14,144 nt of DNA from Candidatus Fermentibacterota bacterium (GTDB lineage: Bacteria; JAFGKV01), in NCBI GenBank assembly GCA_016928395.1, contig JAFGKV010000338.1, positions 1 to 14,144 on the forward strand. Direction: 5' to 3'. Below are positions 14,111-14,144 of the stretch, piece by piece (the stretch's first letter is position 1; every line of letters begins with the position of its first letter). Position numbers and translations under genes: made by a program. The notes below the pieces were generated by a model. It was not told the DNA's origin. It did no database searches and saw nothing but the letters and a program-made list of their open reading frames with translations.

Positions 14111-14144
14111 ACTTCGTCATTGCGCGGATGGCGATGGACTGGGA

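Overview
The window reads as one accessory, GC-rich (roughly 60 % by eye) locus from a diderm (Gram-negative-type) bacterium. The diderm assignment rests on an ADP-heptose:LPS heptosyltransferase-like GT9 protein and a lipid A acyltransferase-like protein. I cannot name the species. The unusual domain fusions and diverged enzymes suggest an under-sampled lineage, but that is inference.

Layout. 1-494 is a non-coding, repeat-rich tract: two copies of a REP-like hairpin unit, a further half-unit, two smaller hairpins and a perfect 30-bp palindrome. 495-11944 holds eight genes, all on the minus strand and closely spaced or overlapping. In transcription order they are: GT9 glycosyltransferase, LpxL/HtrB-like acyltransferase, B12-type radical SAM enzyme, GT2::sugar-phosphate-transferase fusion, AMP-forming (ANL) ligase, short DAHP synthase, receiver-DnaA-type AAA+ fusion, and a cyclic-nucleotide-domain histidine kinase. 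Four-base ATGA start/stop overlaps link GT9 to the acyltransferase, radical SAM to GT2 fusion, and ligase to DAHP synthase. A 95-bp divergent intergenic region (11945-12039) separates this run from two plus-strand genes that also overlap by ATGA: a YbhN/UPF0104-like multi-pass membrane protein and a DUF362 protein. 13992-14144 holds short direct repeats and what looks like the edge of an insertion sequence.

How it may work (inference). The sugar transferases, acyltransferase, polytopic membrane protein and acyl-activating enzyme fit the building, acylation and translocation of a cell-envelope glycolipid. The DAHP synthase lacks any regulatory domain and would supply shikimate-pathway precursor, so an aromatic substituent activated by the ANL ligase is a reasonable guess. 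The last two minus-strand genes look like a dedicated signalling pair.

The most unusual points are the response regulator fused to a DnaA-type ATPase that lacks the DnaA DNA-binding domain and the arginine finger, and the loss of expected catalytic residues in three enzymes of the same operon: Asp-Arg instead of Asp-Glu in the phosphoglycosyltransferase domain, Arg at the acidic position of HX4(D/E) in the acyltransferase, and Arg for the A10 lysine in the ligase. Either these enzymes have new chemistry, or they act as binding or scaffold proteins.
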